DNA of 64,000 nucleotides from Oreohelix idahoensis (lineage: Eukaryota; Mollusca; Gastropoda; Stylommatophora; Oreohelicidae). The translations under genes were made by a program, and so were the position numbers. Location of the stretch: assembly GCA_024509875.1 (NCBI GenBank), contig JAMPIV010009924.1:362963-426962 (forward strand), in the 5' to 3' direction. Shown piece by piece: positions 58,985 through 64,000 of the stretch. The notes under the pieces were generated by a model. That model saw only the letters and a program-made list of their open reading frames with translations, made no database searches and was not told the DNA's origin. Position 1 is the stretch's first letter; each line of letters begins with the position of its first letter.

Positions 58985-59971
58985 ATGGATGATGATGATA
59001 GGGATCCTGATGATATGATGCCTATATTGAGATATTTATTGAAGAAAGGTAGAGATGATGATGGATTGCAAGGCCCAGCCCTTGAAGCACAAGTAATGGA
59101 CGAATTTTTGATTAATGCGTCAAGAGCCCTAAACTATTTTGTTGAGGAGAATTTTCGTTCTGTTTCTCATATAAGGATAGCCAAGGATTTGGCAGAATTA
59201 TTACGTTACCTCCGTTCATTCGTGTACAACTATACTGATGTTAAACATGATCATATAGTGAGGAAAATACACAGGATAATTTTCTACGGCATTTCTGAGG
59301 ATCAGGAAAAGAGGTTAGAAGATGAGGAATTAAGAACGAAAAAACAACAAAGGGGAAACATCTTGGAAAGTACTGCTGGAGTGAATAAGCTGCATGAAAC
59401 AGTCTCTAGACTTACGAGTGATTTGCATAAGACAAACTCGGAACTTGCTAGTGTTCAAGCAAGTTGGGATTCAGCATTATTGAGGATCAAACAGTTAGAA
59501 GCTCTGATAGAAGACAAACATGGGGAAGTTAGGAATCTCATGCAGGAACTTCAAGAAAAGAAACAGATGTATGAGAAGCTGGAAATTCAGACCAAGGAGC
59601 GTGAAAAGTCCTATAATAGAACACTTGCTGGTCTATTAAATTATAACATGGTCCTCGGTCGCCAACTTAAAGAAAAGAATGCGGTATTACCAGAAAAGGT
59701 CGATAGGCTTACGAATGACCATGATAGTGAGATTGAGAGGGATGATAAAGAGAGAGTAGAAGAGTTAATGGTGGAGAAAGACAAATTGATTAAAGTTGAG
59801 AAATTACTAGCAGAAGAAAGCGACAAAGTTTTGGCTGTTAAGGAGTTAAATAAAAGGTTAAGTGAAGAGATTTCACTTAAAGATAATGAAATTGCGGAAG
59901 CAAGGGAAAGAATATATGGCTTACTAGATATGATTTTGAAAAACAAAATGTGGTTGATAAGGTTGATATAA
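58985..59971 (+). CDS. Intact 328-aa coiled-coil protein, unrecognised
   Basis: An uninterrupted plus-strand ORF with ATG in a fair context (CACGATGG). An acidic start (MDDDDRDPDDMMPILRYLLK) is followed by a globular-looking helical region of about residues 20-120 (MDEFLINASRALNYFVEENF, LAELLRYLRSFVYNYTDVKH). Then comes a long heptad-rich coiled coil (about 125-320) with LHETVSRLTSDLHKTNSEL and EISLKDNEIAEARERIYGLL. No zinc knuckle, protease, signal peptide or membrane segment is visible. The upstream LTR-like region suggests the gag of a gag-only retroelement. An intronless host gene or retrocopy is the alternative. It is one of the few long ORFs in the window with no disabling mutation. Confidence 0.65.
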   Translation: MDDDDRDPDDMMPILRYLLKKGRDDDGLQGPALEAQVMDEFLINASRALNYFVEENFRSVSHIRIAKDLAELLRYLRSFVYNYTDVKHDHIVRKIHRIIFYGISEDQEKRLEDEELRTKKQQRGNILESTAGVNKLHETVSRLTSDLHKTNSELASVQASWDSALLRIKQLEALIEDKHGEVRNLMQELQEKKQMYEKLEIQTKEREKSYNRTLAGLLNYNMVLGRQLKEKNAVLPEKVDRLTNDHDSEIERDDKERVEELMVEKDKLIKVEKLLAEESDKVLAVKELNKRLSEEISLKDNEIAEARERIYGLLDMILKNKMWLIRLI

Positions 59972-61430
59972 TGTTGGATTTTTATTCCCGTTAATGATAT
60001 CCACCAAAAGATAGATATAAGTGGATGGAAGCAGACATCATCATCATCATCAGTTGATAAGATCTCTATGGTGTTGTTTGCTCCACTGTAGTGTATGGAA
60101 TGTCAACTTGACCTACGCAGTGGTGTGTAGACATGGATTGAGTGTACAATGTGCGAATGATGATAAGGGTTCGTGTTGTTGACAAATGTTCTTTTCTCAC
60201 ACTCATGTATGACTGGAAGTCATCGACACCAACGACTGTGTACCTTTTCTAAAGTTTAATTGGACGTACACACTCGACAGCACAGATAGTGACAAATCAC
60301 AGGTTGGCATAATACATCATAGTACAGTGGATAAATGGTCTTGCAATGTTATGTTACATGGGCACTCATGTAGATTAATATTATAATGGACTGTCAGTAG
60401 CCAAGCCCTCAGCATCGCCCATACATATAAATCATCTGACTTCACTGACTGAGCACGTCAGCTTATAAACAATATTTCAGATGGCTTCTAAACCTAATCT
60501 CGTTTAGCGACGATTCTCCAACTTAATGTTCAGCACATATTTTTTTCATATAATAATATTGAACCGCTGATAAAGGGTTCTCATGTGTAGCAGTGATCTC
60601 TGGACTAAACAAGCGATAATACGGGCATCCCCTTTTCTCTTCTTGAAAGTCGCTACATGTTTTGGTTCCAAGATGGCTTCACTCGTGAACTGTCACTCAC
60701 GTTTGGATGCAGATAATGAATCTGTCCTAAAGTTAGTCATTCATAAAACATTGCATTGCTCTGTAGATTTGATCATGAACAATTGACTGCATTCTACAGA
60801 ATATAGTGCTGCTAGGAATCGAAGTCGTTTTCATCGAGTCAAATATATTCTCTTAGACATTCAAATCGTAACTATCGAAAATGGTGGCTTCGATCGAGAG
60901 TTCATAAGAGTATCTTGGATTACCTTGTTATAAGAAATATGAAACTGCCATTCCTTGGCAATACGCATAAACACTGGGGTAAAGCATGCACGATAGGTCT
61001 AGACGACTATCACTTTCCCCACAAATACTGAGATCACTTTTTCCCGGCGACAGGCCGACATAGGAAACACACAGTCCCTATCAGGACGAAGCCAAATCAC
61101 CCCACACTCTAGCGACACATCCGCCGAATAGCCTTTGACCTCTCTAGAGACAACAGAACATATAGTTCGACTTAGATATGTAAAGATATACAGATATAAG
61201 ACAGACTCGTCCTACTCAGACAAACAATACACATAAAATCAGGCCATAGATATTCTGAAGCAAGAACAATCTATTATTACCCAAACAACGAATAAATCGC
61301 AGTAAAATGGATTTATCCGCGGAGTTTGATCGAAGAGATGGCACAACTTTCAAGGGAAGTAACTCAATAATGACTTTCCCTTAAGCACTAAAAAATTACC
61401 TATGTATAATATTGTAAGATATCAAAGACT
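59972..61430 (-). other. Non-coding; right part probably the 3' LTR of element B
   Basis: No gene. On the minus strand a GGGAGG purine tract at about 61450 is followed by TGTGGTAAGAC and TGTTACGTGCAG, a likely LTR start for the Gypsy element to the right. The left end of the LTR cannot be fixed because the second LTR is outside the window. A CAT microsatellite is at about 60037-60050. Confidence 0.4.
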
Positions 61431-61928
61431 GCACGTAACAGTCTTACCACACCTCCCGGGAAAAAAAAAAATGGAACTTTTTTTTTTTTTTTGAAATACA
61501 TCTAGGAGCAACGTACAATAGGCTCACAACGCATGAATAATGCGCAGATGAAAAATATCAGGAATACCTATAACGCCTAATATGAGGCTAAGTCGACTTA
61601 TGGAGCGACTGGTGAGAATGTGTCTCATAAACTGAGAGAAATTATTTCTCTACAAGTATATTTTTCCAGGAAGGTGTCATCAAAGTATAATACAATTCTG
61701 GCAATTACACAATGCCTAAAAAATTCATATCATCATTTCGTATTAGATATCTTAAATTTATGATTTATGAAGAAAAAATCATCAAAGCACAGCGGTGAAT
61801 AAACATCCATGAACCGCTATGTAGTGATACAATCATTATATTATTAAATTACAAATGTGTATCTATCATGATATAGAAAAAGGAACTACTATAGAACTAG
61901 ACATATCAAGAAGTCTAAGCCCTAATAG

Positions 61929-63402
61929 TTATGTGGAATCATGTGGGCATCTTGACAGAATGTCTGCCATCACATTATCTGATCCACGAATAGCTCGCAC
62001 AGAGAAATGAAAAGGTTGAAGAGCAATTGCATATCGAGTAGACCTCGAGCTCTTCAAATTCTTACTCTGTATAGCAGTAAGAGCTTTTTGGTCGGTTTCT
62101 ACTATGAAATGTGCGCCTAGAAGGAATCTCTGTAGTTTGAGGATCGACCAAACCATAGCTAATAGCTCACGGTCTAAAAACCGAATAATTCCTTTCTGCC
62201 GCATTAAGTTTTCTGGAAATATACATTATAGGATGCAGAGTTCCAGAGTACTCTTGCATTAGTGCCGCTCCAATCCCAGTGGATGAAGCGTCACTACGAA
62301 GAACGAATGTCTTATCTTTAGTGGGTAGCACTAAAATAGGTGGTGTTGAAAACAATGTTTTAATCTTATCCAGAGAGCATTGGCATTCCTGAGACCAGTG
62401 GACCACATTAGGCGAACCTTTCTTTAGAAGTGTTGAGAGAGGTGCCATGATAGAGGATAGATTCTGAATGAATCTGCCATAAAATTGAATAAGACCTAAC
62501 AGACTTCTCACCTGTTTTTTAGTCTTAGGGATTGAGATGTTAAGTATCTTACTAGTATTATGGTCCTCTGTCTTTAGGAAACCATGACCAACTCGGTGGC
62601 CTAGGAAAGAAATTTCGCTAAAACCAATATAGGCTTTAGAGGGTTTCGCTGTCAGGTTGTGCTCACGCAAAGTAGACAGCAATTCATCTAACCCTGAATA
62701 GTGATCTTCCCAAGTATCGCTGAAAAGACAGATGTCGTCTAGATATGCAATGACATCTGACCGATAAGATAGGATTCGGCGCATCATGCGTACGAACGTA
62801 GCTGGTGCGTTCATAAGACCGAAAGGCATAAAATTCCATTGGAACAAACCTCGAGGTGTTGAAAAAGCCGTGAGAGGTTTGGCGCGTTCAGATAAAGGAA
62901 CTTGCCAATATCCTTTAGACAAATCAAGTTTAGTGAAAAAATGAGATTTGGAGAGTCGAGTAAGTAGCTCTTCCAGTAAAGGCATAGGTTCGGCATCGAA
63001 CTTCGTTACTTGATTCAATTTCCGATAGTCAACGCAAAGACGTATGTTATTGTCTTTTTTACGCACAATAACCATCGGCGAAGAATATGCAGAGGTGGAT
63101 GGTTCGATTATTTTCAAATCTATCATCTCATCCAACTCTTTCTCGACCTGTGCTTGAAAATGTATAGGTATAGGATAAGGTCTAACCCTAATAGGAGTAT
63201 GGTCAGTTAGAACAATGTCATGTTGAATGACATTCGTTTGTCCAGGGATGTCAGTGAGTACATCCTGAAATGTTTGCAACATAGTTGAAACTTGACGGCT
63301 GTTTCGTCCACTAGAGACAAAAACAGGAGAGACCAGTAAGGGACGTTCTTCCATGATTTTCACTGGAATGAAAGTGGGATCATTGTAAGAGAAAGATTTC
63401 AA
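61929..63402 (-). pseudogene. Gypsy reverse transcriptase and RNase H of element B
   Basis: The open frame at 62167-63402 holds the polymerase: VEKELDEMIDLKIIEPSTSA, RLCVDYRKLNQVTKFDAEPM, FTKLDLSKGYWQVPL (motif A), FMPFGLMNAPATFVRMM, VIAYLDDICLFSD (motif C, YLDD) and KKQVRSLLGLIQFYGRFI. RNase H begins LRSDASSTGIGAALMQEYSG, then a frame change at an A run (62176-62180, plus strand) and continues DRELLAMVW, FIVETDQKALTAI and RGSDNVMADILSR, ending in a stop at 61929. All catalytic acids are present, and one homopolymer frameshift is the main lesion here. An in-frame stop lies just before the polymerase frame. Confidence 0.95.
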
Positions 63403-63419
63403 ATCTTAAAAACTGGTTT

Positions 63420-64000
63420 CCTCATCCTGTAACTCACGGACAGTGGATTGAGTAATGACCATGTTTGTACTGGACGAATTGTCTCCCGTTTCTTGGAAAA
63501 AATGGTTTGCAAATAATCCGGACGTTCATGGAATTCAGTAAGCATAATGATGTGGAAAAGGTTTTTAAGGCATCCCAACAGATATCGACCAAATAAAATA
63601 GTCTACATCAGGAAATTTTCGATATTAATAATCGAACGGAACCTTTCCTCCAAGAAAATAAGTAATCCTGTTTTCCCTACAAGGTATATAATACAAATGC
63701 TTTGTCCACCAAAGGACAAAGTTGTCGTAAGCATCATCCTTCTTATTGGCAAATGTGCCTTTGCCTTCTGTTTCGCAAATTCAAGAAGAAGAAGTTGCTA
63801 ATTTATATTTGGCATTCTTCGATAATTTTTTTGTCCCTCAACTACGCGATGAACGATATTCGTAGGTAGTGTACTTAGTGTCCATCGTCAATATTGTCCA
63901 GAATTGTTTATGAGATTCGTGAAGCAACGGACATAAAGGCCAACGCGGACGCGCGCCAAAGAACGAGTTCAAAAGGGAGAAAATCCCCGGTATTCCTTTC
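63420..64000 (-). pseudogene. Integrase C-terminal region of element B
   Basis: On the minus strand from the window edge: a SPFELV-like block and GARPRWPL, then HESHKQFWTILTMDTKYTTY, FAKQKAKAHLP, a GKTGLL region and GCLKNLFHIIMLTEFHERPD. These correspond to the end of Gypsy integrases, where the last block normally precedes the linker to reverse transcriptase in integrase-first elements. Several frame changes and stops occur. The zinc and DDE parts lie beyond the window. Confidence 0.75.

Larger units (their letters stand above)
61431..64000 (-). mobile_element. Ty3/Gypsy element B, 3' half, integrase before RT
   Basis: Minus strand, continuing off the right edge. Reading leftwards: integrase C-terminal region, reverse transcriptase, RNase H, stop, about 480 bp of non-coding sequence, purine tract, LTR start. 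RNase H being the last domain before the stop, with integrase upstream, is the Gmr1-like gene order and matches element A. The coding region has frameshifts. Confidence 0.85.

Overview
This is eukaryotic, AT-rich and gene-poor DNA that is very rich in transposons. There are no operons and no ribosome binding sites. The candidate host exons have splice-site-like borders, and most coding signal belongs to dead transposons. The repeat content (Ty3/Gypsy elements with integrase ahead of reverse transcriptase, several APE-type LINEs, tRNA-derived SINEs, mariner, piggyBac, hAT and Tc1 relics) together with a small-Maf gene fits an animal. A marine invertebrate, most likely a mollusc, is my best guess, but nothing in the window proves the phylum.

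Layout. 0-1.3 kb is a 37-bp minisatellite with a 450-bp higher-order repeat. 2.6-5.3 kb is a 35-bp satellite split by a 1.6-kb DNA transposon (6-bp target duplication) that itself carries a palindromic MITE. 5.3-9 kb holds a LINE RNase H fragment, a possible last exon of an unrecognised host gene and a TTAA-flanked element. 9.8-11.1 kb is a mariner with perfect terminal repeats and two in-frame stops. 12.8-19.9 kb is a LINE/SINE cluster that includes one LINE insertion with a 14-bp target duplication and an internally inverted 5' part (twin priming). 21-32 kb holds a piggyBac pseudogene, old LINEs and SINEs. 34.8-35.5 kb is a deleted piggyBac.

The clearest host gene is a small Maf bZIP transcription factor on the minus strand. 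Its last coding exon is at 36068-36553, and a plausible five-codon first coding exon lies at 39194-39208. The intron between them holds a LINE and a long (AT)n tract. 42-48 kb contains more LINE and SINE debris and a hAT MITE.

49.8-56.2 kb is a complete LTR retrotransposon copy bounded by a 5-bp duplication. Its minus-strand gag-protease runs straight into integrase, its reverse transcriptase is missing, and an RNase H piece lies in inverted orientation. One LTR carries a SINE whose empty site is preserved in the other LTR. 56.5-60 kb has a SINE, a 59-bp tandem repeat, an LTR-like region and an intact 328-codon coiled-coil ORF that I do not recognise. 60-64 kb is a second, minus-strand Gypsy element in which the integrase end precedes reverse transcriptase and RNase H.

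The host genes do not form a visible pathway. The coherent story is serial transposition: SINEs inside LINE tails, SINEs inside LTRs, transposons inside satellites. Target duplications let many of these events be ordered.
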